From an uncultured Collinsella sp. (GTDB lineage Bacteria; Actinomycetota; Coriobacteriia; Coriobacteriales; Coriobacteriaceae), in assembly GCA_900548495.1 (NCBI GenBank), contig URKT01000011.1, positions 1 to 34,827 of the forward strand: a DNA stretch of 34,827 nucleotides, read 5' to 3'. Under the pieces are notes generated by a model. It did no database searches. It was given only the letters and a program-made list of their open reading frames with translations, and was not told the origin of the DNA. The position numbers and the translations under genes were made by a program. Of this stretch, positions 17,293 through 24,995 are shown one piece after another. Within the stretch, counting starts at the first letter, position 1. Every line of letters starts with the position of its first letter.

Positions 17293-18042
17293 TTACCCGT
17301 CCAGGACGATGCCGCCGTCGCAGTCACCGATCTCGCCGTTCACGAAGCTGGCGAGGTCGGAAGCGAAGAACAGCACCATCTGCGCAGGCTCGCTGGCCTG
17401 GGCAGCGCGGCCCAGAGGAATACCGTTGATGATGCGCTGAGAGTTCTCGTCAGAGAGAATCGAGGTCATATCGGTCAACGTGAGCGACGGGCACACGGCG
17501 TTGCAGCGAACGCCAAACTTGCCGCCCTCCTTGGCGACCGCCTTGGTAAGGCCGTTGACACCGGCCTTGGAGCTCGCGTAGGCAGCGGTGCCAAGCAGGC
17601 CGCCGCCGATCTTGCCAGCAACGGAGCTCACGTTGACGATAGTGCCGGCATGCGCCGCCTTAAAGTGCGGGTACACGGCGTTCATCATAGTGAAGGTACC
17701 GTTGAGGTTGATATCGATAGTGCGGCGCCACTCGGTGTCATCGATCTCGTCGAACTTCTTGGTGCTGATGACACCGGCGCAGTTGATCAGGATGTTGGTT
17801 TGCGGCAGGTCCGTAAAAATCTGCTCGACGGTCTCGCGCGCCTTGGGTGCATCAGCGACATCGAGCTGATAGAACTTGTTGCCCTCGCCAAGCTCGGCCA
17901 CCGCGGCCTCGCCCTTAGCAGCGTTCCTTGCGATGAGCGCGACGTGTCCGCCGCCCGCGACGATGCCCTTGGCGATCTCGAGGCCAATGCCCTGAGTGCC
18001 GCCCGTGACAATCGCGGTCTTGCCCGTGAAGTCAAATGCCAT
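17293..18042 (-). CDS. SDR oxidoreductase, gluconate 5-dehydrogenase/KduD-like
   Basis: A 249-residue classical short-chain dehydrogenase. The NAD(P) glycine motif TGGTQGIG is at residues 13-20, NCAG at 87-90, the catalytic Ser in NVSSVAG (about 139-140), and the Tyr155/Lys159 pair in YASSK. Its place upstream of a ketodeoxygluconate permease suggests oxidation or reduction of a hexuronate-derived ketose (KduD-like or gluconate 5-dehydrogenase-like). The exact substrate cannot be read from sequence. The ATG at 18042 has GGGGGATGGAG just upstream. Confidence 0.85.
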   Translation of the reverse strand: MAFDFTGKTAIVTGGTQGIGLEIAKGIVAGGGHVALIARNAAKGEAAVAELGEGNKFYQLDVADAPKARETVEQIFTDLPQTNILINCAGVISTKKFDEIDDTEWRRTIDINLNGTFTMMNAVYPHFKAAHAGTIVNVSSVAGKIGGGLLGTAAYASSKAGVNGLTKAVAKEGGKFGVRCNAVCPSLTLTDMTSILSDENSQRIINGIPLGRAAQASEPAQMVLFFASDLASFVNGEIGDCDGGIVLDG

Positions 18043-18131
18043 GACTCCATCCCCCTTTAATTTAGGTGTCTCCTTGCGGGAAGTTGGAGCATCGCACGTG
18101 GCGATTATATGAGTCCCAGTCGTCATGGTGG

Positions 18132-18161
18132 TGACAACCCCTCGCCAACCGCGTGTATAAT
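18132..18161 (+). promoter_or_regulatory. Putative promoter for the marR-ABC operon
   Basis: TATAAT (18156-18161) is a perfect -10 box; TGACAA (18132-18137) is 18 nt upstream as a loose -35. It points toward the MarR gene, leaving a leader of about 125 nt. A divergent promoter for the SDR-kdgT operon must also lie in this 251-nt gap, but I could not pick it out. Confidence 0.5.
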
Positions 18162-18168
18162 AGTTATT

Positions 18169-18180
18169 TGAAACGCTTCA
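18169..18180. promoter_or_regulatory. LacI-family half-palindromic operator
   Basis: TGAAACGCTTCA is a 12-bp near-palindrome (one mismatched pair) typical of LacI/KdgR-type operators. It lies just downstream of the TATAAT and between the divergent operons, so it could control the ketodeoxygluconate genes, the exporter operon, or both. No matching regulator gene is next to it. Confidence 0.5.
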
Positions 18181-18254
18181 TCAATTGAATGATTTTAAGT
18201 CTTAATGAGCTCTTAATATTGCCCACTGTATGAGGCCCGCGTATTGGGGTATCA

Positions 18255-18301
18255 TCTTCCACCGAAAATAGTTTCTAGTGTTAGGGGTTTTCGGTGGAAG
18301 A
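18255..18301. promoter_or_regulatory. Inverted repeat overlapping the marR ribosome site and start
   Basis: TCTTCCACCGAAAA (18255-18268) and TTTTCGGTGGAAGA (18288-18301) are perfect 14-bp arms around a 19-nt loop. The loop holds the AGGGG ribosome site (18283-18287), and the right arm holds the GTG start (18294). It is either the operator for MarR autorepression or an RNA hairpin that hides the start codon; the DNA operator role is usual for MarR proteins. Confidence 0.7.
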
Positions 18302-18743
18302 TACCGATTTCCGTGAGCTTGGGCGTCAGCTCCTTACCGAGTTCGGCAGCATGCATCAGCGCATTTCGCGCTTTGCGGACAAAGCCCTCGGCGGCGAGAT
18401 GGCCGTCATGCGCGCCCTCATGCGCGCCGGCGGCTCGCTCACGCCGAGCGAACTCGCCGATCGTGCCTGGGTCTCGAGCGCCCGCATCGCCAATATCCTG
18501 CGCGCCCTCGAGGCCAAGGGCTGGATCGAGCGCGAGCACTCAAAGACCGACCGTCGTCGCGTACACGTCACGGTGACCGACAAAGGATTCCAGGATCTCG
18601 AAATCAAACGTCGGGAATTCGAGGACCGCACCGCGGCCTTCCTCGAGCAGCTTGGCGAAACAGATACCCAAGAGATGGTGCGCCTTCTTAGACGTGCCAA
18701 CGAAATTATCGACCGCAATCAAGAAAGGAGAGATGCCGAGTGA
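18294..18743 (+). CDS. MarR family transcriptional regulator
   Basis: A 149-residue winged-helix repressor. It has an N-terminal dimer helix, the recognition segment LTPSELADRAWVSSARIANILRALEAKGWIERE, and a basic wing (HSKTDRRRVHVTVTDKG) as in all MarR proteins. It probably represses itself and the two downstream exporter genes, released by a toxic or aromatic ligand that the exporter removes. The GTG start at 18294 has AGGGG 6 nt upstream. Its stop overlaps the GTG start of the first ABC gene by 4 nt, so they are translationally coupled. Confidence 0.93.
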   Translation: MEDTDFRELGRQLLTEFGSMHQRISRFADKALGGEMAVMRALMRAGGSLTPSELADRAWVSSARIANILRALEAKGWIEREHSKTDRRRVHVTVTDKGFQDLEIKRREFEDRTAAFLEQLGETDTQEMVRLLRRANEIIDRNQERRDAE

Positions 18744-21109
18744 GGATTCTCAAGCTCTTTAAAAAACATGTCCCGGCACTGTTTGCAGCTATCGTACTTA
18801 TCGTAATCAGCTGCAACGCCGATCTGGCACTGCCTACCTATATGAGCGACATCGTCGACGTGGGCGTGCAGCAAGGCGGCATCGCCTCGCCCGTGCCCGA
18901 CACCATTCGCGCCAAATCGCTCGACGACCTCGAACTCTTTATGAGCACCAAGGACGCCAAAGCTGTGGAGGCCGTGTTTGGCAAGGCGGACAATAACGGC
19001 ATTCGAACGTACAAGGGCACCGAGGAGGAGCGCGCCGACGGCGGCAAGATTGCCGACATCATGAGCCTCCCCGAGACTGTCGTCCTTTCGTTCAACCAGG
19101 GCATCGATGCCAACTCCATGGGCGACATGACCGGCGCATCTACCGAGGCAAGCGATGGCGGCGCCGCTCAGGCCATGCCCACGCCCGAGCAGATGGCGGC
19201 GATGACGCCCGAGCAACTCGCCGAGATGCAGCAGAAGGCCGCTGCGGCGCAGAACATGCAAAAACAGATTGATGCCGACGGTGGCAAGATCACCATGAAG
19301 AGCCTGCGTCTAGGCGTTGAAGGCGGCCTAATCGACCAGGGCAAGCTCGTCGAGGGCGCCAACGATATGGCGGACAAAATGGGCTCCATGTCGGGCTCCA
19401 TCGTGACCCAACGCGCCGTGAGCTATGTGCAAGACGAGTACAAGGCGCAGGGCATCGACCCCGCCGACGTGCAGAACGCCTACCTGGGCCGCATGGCGAC
19501 CACGATGTTTGGTCTGTGCCTAATCTCGCTCGTCGCCACCATCCTGACCGGTGCCGTGGCTTCGCGCACCGCCTGCTCCATCGCCCGCGACCTGCGCCGC
19601 GAGACCTTCAACAAGGTTATGCACTTCTCGCCGGCCGAAGTGGGCAAGTTTAGCCAGGCCTCGCTCATCACCCGCTGTACCAACGACATTCAGCAGATCC
19701 AGATGGCCGCAACCCTGTTTATCCGCATGTGTCTGATGGCCCCCGTCATGGGCATCGTCGCCGTCATGCGCGTCCTGGCCAACCATACCGGCCTAGAGTG
19801 GACCATCGCCGTGGCCATCATCGCGGTCTCGGCCGTCGTCGGCGTGCTCATGGGCCTCACCATGCCCAAGTTCAAAAAGATGCAGAGCTTTGTGGACCGC
19901 GTGAACCTTACCGCCCGCGAGCTGCTCGACGGCCTTATGCCCATCCGCTCGTTCAACCGCGAGGAGCATGAGCTCGAGCGTTTTGACAAGGCTTCGCTCG
20001 ACCTGATGACCACGCAGCTCTACACCAACCGCGCCATGAGCTTTATGATGCCGCTCATGATGCTCGTCATGAACTGCATCACCGTGCTTATCGTCTGGTT
20101 TGGCGCGCAGGGCGTGTCCGACGGCGTGATGCAGGTCGGCAACATGATGGCGTTCATCTCCTACACCATGCAGATCGTCATGGCGTTTATGATCCTCACC
20201 ATGGTTTCGGTCATCCTGCCCCGCGCCGAGGTCGCAGCCGAGCGCGTGGAAGAGGTCATCACCTGCCCCACGAGCATCAACGACCCCGCCTCGCCCAAAC
20301 TGCCCGCTGCCAGCGCGCCGCGCGGCGAGCTCACCTTCCGTGACGTGAGCTTCCAGTATCCCGATGCCCGCGCAGACGTCATTAGCGGCGTGAACTTCAC
20401 CACGCATGCCGGTCAGATGCTCGGCATTATTGGCTCCACGGGCTCGGGCAAGTCCACGCTTGTGCAGCTCATCCCGCGCCTGTACGACGTCACGGGCGGC
20501 AGCATTTCGCTCGACGGCATCGACGTGCGCGACATGACCCTTTCCGAGCTGCGCCGCCGCATCGGTTATATTCCGCAGCAGGGTCGTCTGTTCTCGGGTA
20601 CCGTCGAGAGCAACCTCAAGTTTGCCGGCGACATGGTGAGTGACGAGGATATGCGCCAGGCAGCACGCGTCGCCCAGGCGGAGGACTTTATCGCCGAGCG
20701 CGAAGACGGTTACGACTCCCCTATCAGCCAGGGCGGCTCCAATGTTTCGGGTGGTCAGCGCCAGCGTCTGGCCATCGCCCGCGCGTTGGCCAAAAAGCCC
20801 GAGGTCGTGGTGTTCGATGACTCGTTTAGCGCCCTCGACTACAAGACCGACGCGCGCCTACGCGAGGAGCTGGCCAAAAACGTTACCGACGCCGCGCTCG
20901 TGGTCGTGGCCCAGCGCATCGCGACCATCATGCACGCCGACCAGATCATCGTGCTCGACGACGGCCACGTAGTGGGCACCGGCACGCACGAGGAGCTGCT
21001 GCGCAGCTGCCCGGCGTACCTGGAGATCGCACAGTCGCAGCTTTCCGCCGAGGAGCTGGGGCTTACCCAAGAAGAAATTGCAGCCGTCATGGAAGGAGGC
21101 GAGCGCTAA
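18740..21109 (+). CDS. ABC exporter subunit 1 (degenerate ATPase site, large extracellular insert)
   Basis: A 789-residue fused membrane/ATPase half-transporter. After the first helix (residues 10-35) there is a loop of roughly 200 residues rich in Ala, Met and Gln (TPEQMAAMTPEQLAEMQQKA) before the second helix, unusual for this family and likely extracellular. The nucleotide domain has Walker A GSTGSGKST (about 565), signature NVSGGQ (about 668) and Walker B VVVFDDSFSALD. The catalytic Glu is Asp, and the switch His is Gln (VVAQRI, about 724). Such degeneracy marks one half of heterodimeric exporters such as TM287/288 or LmrCD. Its partner is the next gene, whose ATG overlaps this stop codon by one base. 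Probably a drug or peptide exporter. Confidence 0.92.
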   Translation: MRILKLFKKHVPALFAAIVLIVISCNADLALPTYMSDIVDVGVQQGGIASPVPDTIRAKSLDDLELFMSTKDAKAVEAVFGKADNNGIRTYKGTEEERADGGKIADIMSLPETVVLSFNQGIDANSMGDMTGASTEASDGGAAQAMPTPEQMAAMTPEQLAEMQQKAAAAQNMQKQIDADGGKITMKSLRLGVEGGLIDQGKLVEGANDMADKMGSMSGSIVTQRAVSYVQDEYKAQGIDPADVQNAYLGRMATTMFGLCLISLVATILTGAVASRTACSIARDLRRETFNKVMHFSPAEVGKFSQASLITRCTNDIQQIQMAATLFIRMCLMAPVMGIVAVMRVLANHTGLEWTIAVAIIAVSAVVGVLMGLTMPKFKKMQSFVDRVNLTARELLDGLMPIRSFNREEHELERFDKASLDLMTTQLYTNRAMSFMMPLMMLVMNCITVLIVWFGAQGVSDGVMQVGNMMAFISYTMQIVMAFMILTMVSVILPRAEVAAERVEEVITCPTSINDPASPKLPAASAPRGELTFRDVSFQYPDARADVISGVNFTTHAGQMLGIIGSTGSGKSTLVQLIPRLYDVTGGSISLDGIDVRDMTLSELRRRIGYIPQQGRLFSGTVESNLKFAGDMVSDEDMRQAARVAQAEDFIAEREDGYDSPISQGGSNVSGGQRQRLAIARALAKKPEVVVFDDSFSALDYKTDARLREELAKNVTDAALVVVAQRIATIMHADQIIVLDDGHVVGTGTHEELLRSCPAYLEIAQSQLSAEELGLTQEEIAAVMEGGER

Positions 21110-22965
21110 TGGCAGACGAGACCAAGACTCAGATTCCCAAGCCCACCCGCCAGCGTGGTCCCATGGGCCGCATGGGCGGCATGCGTCGCGGCGAAAAGGC
21201 CAAGGACTTTAAGGGCACCATGAGGCAGCTGCTCGGCTATATCGGCCAGCACAAGATTGCCGTGTTTGCCGCCGTCGCCTTTGCCGTGTGCTCGGTCATC
21301 TTTAACATTGTGGGACCCAAGGTGCTCGGCCAGGTTACGACCAAGCTGTTCGAAGGCCTGGTCGCCAAGGTCAACGGCACCGGCGACGTTGACTTTGACT
21401 GGATCGCCAAGACGCTCGGCTTTTTGCTCTGCCTGTATCTGGCGAGCTCTGTCTGCAGCCTGATCCAAGGCTGGCTCATGACCGGCGTCACGCAAAAGAT
21501 CTGCTATCGCATGCGCAAGGAGATCGCCGCCAAGATCGCTGTCGTTCCGATGAGCTACTTCAACGGTCACAGCAAGGGCGATGTGCTCAGCCGCATCACC
21601 AACGACGTCGATACGCTGGGTCAGTCGCTCAACCAGAGCGTGACCCAGCTCATCACGTCGGTGACGCAGATTATCGGCGTGCTCGTCATGATGCTGTCGA
21701 TCAGCCTGCCGCTCACCGGCGTCACCGTGCTCACGCTGCCGGCCGCTGCGATTATCCTGACCGTGATGATTCACTTCTCGCAGCCGTACTTCCGCGAGCA
21801 GCAGCAGGTTCTGGGCGCCGTCAACGGCATTATCGAGGAGGATTTTGCCGGCCAGAACGTCATTCAGGTGTTCGACCGCGCCGAGGCCTCGATCGAGGAA
21901 TTCGACCGCCAAAACGACCGCCTCTTTATTAGTGGCTGGCGCTCGCAGTTCCTGTCGGGCCTGATGATGCCGCTCATGAGTTTGGTGGGCAACATGGGCT
22001 ACGTGGGCGTCGTCGTGGTGGGCGCACAGCTCGCGCTGACCGGCAATGCCACGCCCGGCGACATCCAGAGCTTTATCCAGTACGTTCGCAACTTTACGCA
22101 ACCCGTGCAGCAGCTGGGCAACGTGAGCAACACGATGCAGTCGATGGCCGCCGCCACCGAGCGCGTCTTTGAGTTCCTGGCCGCGCCCGAGGAGGAGCAG
22201 AAAGCCGACGCGCAGATTCCCGAAAAGCGCCCCGGCCATGTGGAGTTTGATCACGTCAAGTTTGGCTATACGCCCGACAAGACCATCATCCACGACTTTA
22301 GCTGCGAGGCGCAACCCGGCCAGACCATCGCCATCGTCGGCCCCACCGGCGCCGGCAAGACCACGCTCATCAAGCTGCTGCAGCGCTTCTACGATGTGGA
22401 CGGCGGTTCGCTGCGCGTCGAGGGCGTCGACGTGCGCGACTGGGACCGCGCGGCGCTGCGCGGCGAGTTTGCCATGGTGTTGCAGGACACCTGGCTGTTT
22501 AACGGCACCATCCGCGAAAACATCCGCTACGGACGCCCCGATGCGACCGACGCCGAGGTCGAGGCCGCCGCACGCGCCGCACGCTGCGACCACTTTATCC
22601 ATACGCTCGCCGGCGGCTACGACTTTATGATCAACGAAGAGGGCACTAACCTGTCGCAGGGTCAACGCCAGCTCGTGACCATCGCCCGTGCCATTTTGGC
22701 CGACCGCCCGGCGCTGATTCTGGACGAGGCGACCTCCAACGTTGACACTCGTACCGAGGAGCTTATTCAGCGTGCCATGGATGCGCTGATGCAGGGCCGT
22801 ACCAGCTTTGTCATCGCACACCGTCTGTCCACGATCCGCAACGCCGATGTGATCTTGGTAATTCGCGACGGCGACATCGTCGAGAAGGGCACGCACGACG
22901 AGTTACTCGCCCAGGGCGGCTTCTACGCCGACCTGTATAACTCGCAATTCGACGAGGCGGCGTAG
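21109..22965 (+). CDS. ABC exporter subunit 2 (canonical catalytic residues)
   Basis: A 618-residue type IV ABC half-exporter with six membrane helices, then an ATPase domain. Walker A GPTGAGKTT is at about 411, signature NLSQGQ at about 515, Walker B ALILDEATSNVD with the catalytic Glu, and switch His in IAHRLSTI. The signature LSQGQ departs from LSGGQ, as in the consensus partner of many heterodimeric exporters. The 40-residue N-terminal tail is basic and Gly/Met-rich (RGPMGRMGGMRRG). It starts inside the stop of the first subunit (TAATG), which suggests strict 1:1 synthesis. A strong terminator follows. Confidence 0.93.
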   Translation: MADETKTQIPKPTRQRGPMGRMGGMRRGEKAKDFKGTMRQLLGYIGQHKIAVFAAVAFAVCSVIFNIVGPKVLGQVTTKLFEGLVAKVNGTGDVDFDWIAKTLGFLLCLYLASSVCSLIQGWLMTGVTQKICYRMRKEIAAKIAVVPMSYFNGHSKGDVLSRITNDVDTLGQSLNQSVTQLITSVTQIIGVLVMMLSISLPLTGVTVLTLPAAAIILTVMIHFSQPYFREQQQVLGAVNGIIEEDFAGQNVIQVFDRAEASIEEFDRQNDRLFISGWRSQFLSGLMMPLMSLVGNMGYVGVVVVGAQLALTGNATPGDIQSFIQYVRNFTQPVQQLGNVSNTMQSMAAATERVFEFLAAPEEEQKADAQIPEKRPGHVEFDHVKFGYTPDKTIIHDFSCEAQPGQTIAIVGPTGAGKTTLIKLLQRFYDVDGGSLRVEGVDVRDWDRAALRGEFAMVLQDTWLFNGTIRENIRYGRPDATDAEVEAAARAARCDHFIHTLAGGYDFMINEEGTNLSQGQRQLVTIARAILADRPALILDEATSNVDTRTEELIQRAMDALMQGRTSFVIAHRLSTIRNADVILVIRDGDIVEKGTHDELLAQGGFYADLYNSQFDEAA

Positions 22966-22996
22966 ATACGGCCGCAGAGAAATGATGACGCCCGAG

Positions 22997-23032
22997 AACG
23001 GGGGCGCAGGACAACCTGCGCCCCCGTTTTGT
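22997..23032 (+). terminator. Intrinsic terminator of the marR-ABC operon
   Basis: A perfect 14-bp stem AACGGGGGCGCAGG (22997-23010) / CCTGCGCCCCCGTT (23015-23028), loop ACAA, followed by TTTTGTGTCC. It is 31 nt after the last stop codon. Confidence 0.9.
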
Positions 23033-23089
23033 GTCCTTCGAGCCTCGAAACGCCTTCCCCGAGACCTCATTGACGGCGCTTTCCAGACC

Positions 23090-23323
23090 CCGTGGGCAAA
23101 AAAGGGCAAATATGAGTACTGTCACCTTTTTAGTAACAGCCAAAACCACCTCAAACGACCTCTTTGCGGCCCCTATACGCCTTTGAATTAATCAAAACGC
23201 CCGTTAGCAGGCTTCTGTCTGCCAACGTTAATGAACATATTTATCACTTTGTCTATTATCTCGCTAGACGGATATGTTACTAGGTGAGCAACAGTACTCA
23301 TATTTGGCATTTTTTGCCCACGG
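23090..23323. repeat. Inverted 49-bp repeats around a 136-bp AT-rich centre
   Basis: The left copy (23090-23138) and the right copy on the other strand (23323-23275) share CCGTGGGCAAAAAA, CAAATATGAGTACTGT and TAGTAACA, with differences only at AAGGG/AATGC and in a 9-nt variable stretch. No reading frame with a ribosome site lies between them. This is the layout of a small non-coding mobile element (MITE-like), or of a pair of protein-binding sites. It fills most of the 577-nt gap between the exporter operon and DAHP synthase. Confidence 0.7.
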
Positions 23324-23407
23324 AGTGTTTCCTGGGGAACCGGCAACAGCCTTAGGGTTCCGCGTGGCGCAGCTCCCTCCCGGCATCCGCCGACGTTTGC
23401 CCAGATA

Positions 23408-23446
23408 AAACCTGCCAAAATAAACCTGTCCCTTTTTGGCAGGTTT
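23408..23446. repeat. Stem-loop repeat B (conserved TAA-CTGTCCC loop)
   Basis: Perfect 13-bp arms AAACCTGCCAAAA (23408-23420) and TTTTGGCAGGTTT (23434-23446) around the 13-nt loop TAAACCTGTCCCT. The loop differs from that of the hairpin at 5196-5240 at only three positions, while the stems are unrelated. It lies just upstream of the DAHP synthase promoter. Confidence 0.7.
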
Positions 23447-23461
23447 CGGGGTGACAAGGAC

Positions 23462-23490
23462 TTGCACTTTAGCGTGCGACAGCGGATAAT
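23462..23490 (+). promoter_or_regulatory. Promoter of DAHP synthase
   Basis: TTGCAC (23462-23467) and GATAAT (23485-23490) are separated by 17 nt, giving a leader of about 45 nt before the ATG at 23543. No leader peptide rich in Trp, Phe or Tyr and no T-box motif is seen in that leader. Confidence 0.68.
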
Positions 23491-23542
23491 GCCGAGCATT
23501 CGACAATGTTCTCATTGCCATCAATTGATTGAGGAGGCCCCT

Positions 23543-24574
23543 ATGGCCATGGAATTCAAACGCAGGCTGCCGATCCCCATGGAGATCCGCGAGGAGATGC
23601 CGCTTTCCGCCGAGCTTACTGCCAAAAAGCAGGCATTTGACGCCGAGGTCGCCAAAGTCTTTACCGGCGAGGACGCGCGCAAGGTACTCATCATCGGCCC
23701 GTGCTCTGCCGACCGCGAGGATTCGGTGCTTGAGTACATGAACCGACTGGCCAAGGTCGCCGAAGAGGTCAAGGACAAGCTCATCATCATTCCGCGCGTC
23801 TACACCAATAAGCCGCGCACCAAGGGCACCGGCTACAAGGGTCTTCTGCACAACCCCAACCCCGAGGCTCCCGACGACCTGCTCGAGGGCGTCAAGGCCA
23901 TCCGCCACATGCACCTGCGCGTCATCGAGGAGACCGGCTTCTTTACCGCCGATGAGATGCTCTACCCGTCCAACTACCAATACCTCGTCGACCTGCTGAG
24001 CTATGTTGCCGTGGGCGCACGCTCGGTCGAGAACCAGGAGCATCGCCTGGTGTCGAGCGGCATTTCGGTACCCGTCGGCATGAAGAATCCCACTGCCGGC
24101 TCTACCACCGTTATGCTCAACTCCATTTACGCCGCGCAGGCGCACCAGAGCTTCATCTTCCGCAACTGGGAGGTCGAGTGCGACGGCAATCCGCTCGCGC
24201 ACGCCGTTATGCGTGGCTACATCGGTCTCGACGGTCGCACCTACCCCAACTACCACTACGAGCACCTGGAGCGCCTGGCCGAACGCTATACCGAGCATGC
24301 CGGCTATGCCAATCCGGCAGCGGTCATCGACTGCAACCACGACAACTCGGGCAAGCGTCCGCTGGAGCAGTATCGCATTTGCAAGGAGGTGCTCGACAGC
24401 TGCCGCCGCAACGAGTCCATCTCCAAGCTGGTCAAGGGCTTTATGATCGAGTCCTACCTGGAGGATGGCAACCAGCCGGTCGACGGCGGTGTCTTTGGCA
24501 AGTCGATCACCGACCCGTGCCTGGGCTGGGAAAAGACCGACTACCTCATCCACGAGATCGCAGAGCGTATTTAG
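23543..24574 (+). CDS. aroF: DAHP synthase, class I (3-deoxy-7-phosphoheptulonate synthase)
   Basis: A 343-residue type I alpha DAHP synthase, the first enzyme of the shikimate pathway, joining phosphoenolpyruvate and erythrose-4-phosphate. Landmarks are LIIGPCSADRED, IPRVYTNKPRTKGTGYKGL, ARSVENQEHR, GMKNPTAGS and a C-terminal SYLEDGNQPV...GKSITDPCLGW. Its length fits the AroF/G/H group; which aromatic amino acid inhibits it cannot be told. The ATG at 23543 has GAGGAGG 5 nt upstream; longer in-frame forms lack support. It stands alone with its own promoter, and two hairpin structures follow. Confidence 0.95.
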   Translation: MAMEFKRRLPIPMEIREEMPLSAELTAKKQAFDAEVAKVFTGEDARKVLIIGPCSADREDSVLEYMNRLAKVAEEVKDKLIIIPRVYTNKPRTKGTGYKGLLHNPNPEAPDDLLEGVKAIRHMHLRVIEETGFFTADEMLYPSNYQYLVDLLSYVAVGARSVENQEHRLVSSGISVPVGMKNPTAGSTTVMLNSIYAAQAHQSFIFRNWEVECDGNPLAHAVMRGYIGLDGRTYPNYHYEHLERLAERYTEHAGYANPAAVIDCNHDNSGKRPLEQYRICKEVLDSCRRNESISKLVKGFMIESYLEDGNQPVDGGVFGKSITDPCLGWEKTDYLIHEIAERI

Positions 24575-24600
24575 TTACGCGGTTTGCCAAACCGCGTAAC
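24574..24600. terminator. Perfect 12-bp hairpin at the aroF stop
   Basis: GTTACGCGGTTT (24574-24585) pairs perfectly with AAACCGCGTAAC (24589-24600) around a 3-nt loop, beginning at the last base of the stop codon. No T-run follows, so it may protect the 3' end rather than stop transcription. Confidence 0.55.
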
Positions 24601-24613
24601 GGCTCGACGCTGC

Positions 24614-24711
24614 AAACGCCCCTAAGCGGCAACCTGACGTTCAATCGTCGGTCGCGTACCGAAGTACGCTTCCCTCCTCTTTCACGTCACTTTGCTCGCC
24701 TAGGGGCGTTT
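24614..24711 (+). promoter_or_regulatory. Nested structured element after aroF
   Basis: Three stems nest: AAACGCCCCTA (24614-24624) with TAGGGGCGTTT (24701-24711); TGACGT (24635-24640) with ACGTCA (24684-24689); and GCGTAC (24654-24659) with GTACGC (24664-24669), closed by a CGAA loop. The closing stem runs into TTTTCG, so it could be a large terminator of aroF or a small structured RNA. The insertion sequence begins 7 nt further on. Confidence 0.45.
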
Positions 24712-24731
24712 TCGCTCATATGACCCAATCC

Positions 24732-24995
24732 GCTGTCAAGAGCCACAATGGCCCCGCCGACCGCTTGCAATCGGTCGGCGGGGCCTGCCGTTGAACCCGT
24801 CCCGGTCCGCCCCCGGCATGTCGTCGACGCCTTCGGCTCAGTCTCATATCCGCGGATACCGTTCTGTCGGCCCGCACTCCATTCCTTCGGCGGGGCTCCC
24901 CAAGTCTGACTACGCGCATGCGGCCGCTGCCGCGCGCCCAGCGAAAGCGGGGGTATCCCCGAAGGCTGCCCGGCTCGCCGGGACGGGGGCTATGT
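24732..24995 (-). ncRNA. Candidate bridge/seeker RNA end of the IS
   Basis: The 264 nt between the transposase stop and the distal inverted repeat have no gene. They are GC-rich and full of potential stems, for example a perfect 14-bp hairpin GGCCCCGCCGACCG (24750-24763) / 24772-24785. IS1111-type elements make their target-guiding RNA from the non-coding end downstream of the transposase, which is this segment. I did not identify target- or donor-binding loops, so this is a positional inference. Confidence 0.4.

Noticed and set aside
21106..22896. A 596-codon open frame on the minus strand opposite the second ABC subunit
   Set aside because: It mirrors a canonical ABC exporter with all nucleotide-binding motifs. 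The product is His/Ala/Asp-rich with no recognised domain and no ribosome site.
23491..23542. Possible T-box, attenuator or leader peptide before DAHP synthase
   Set aside because: The leader of about 45 nt has no T-box sequence, no aromatic-rich short frame and no alternative hairpins.
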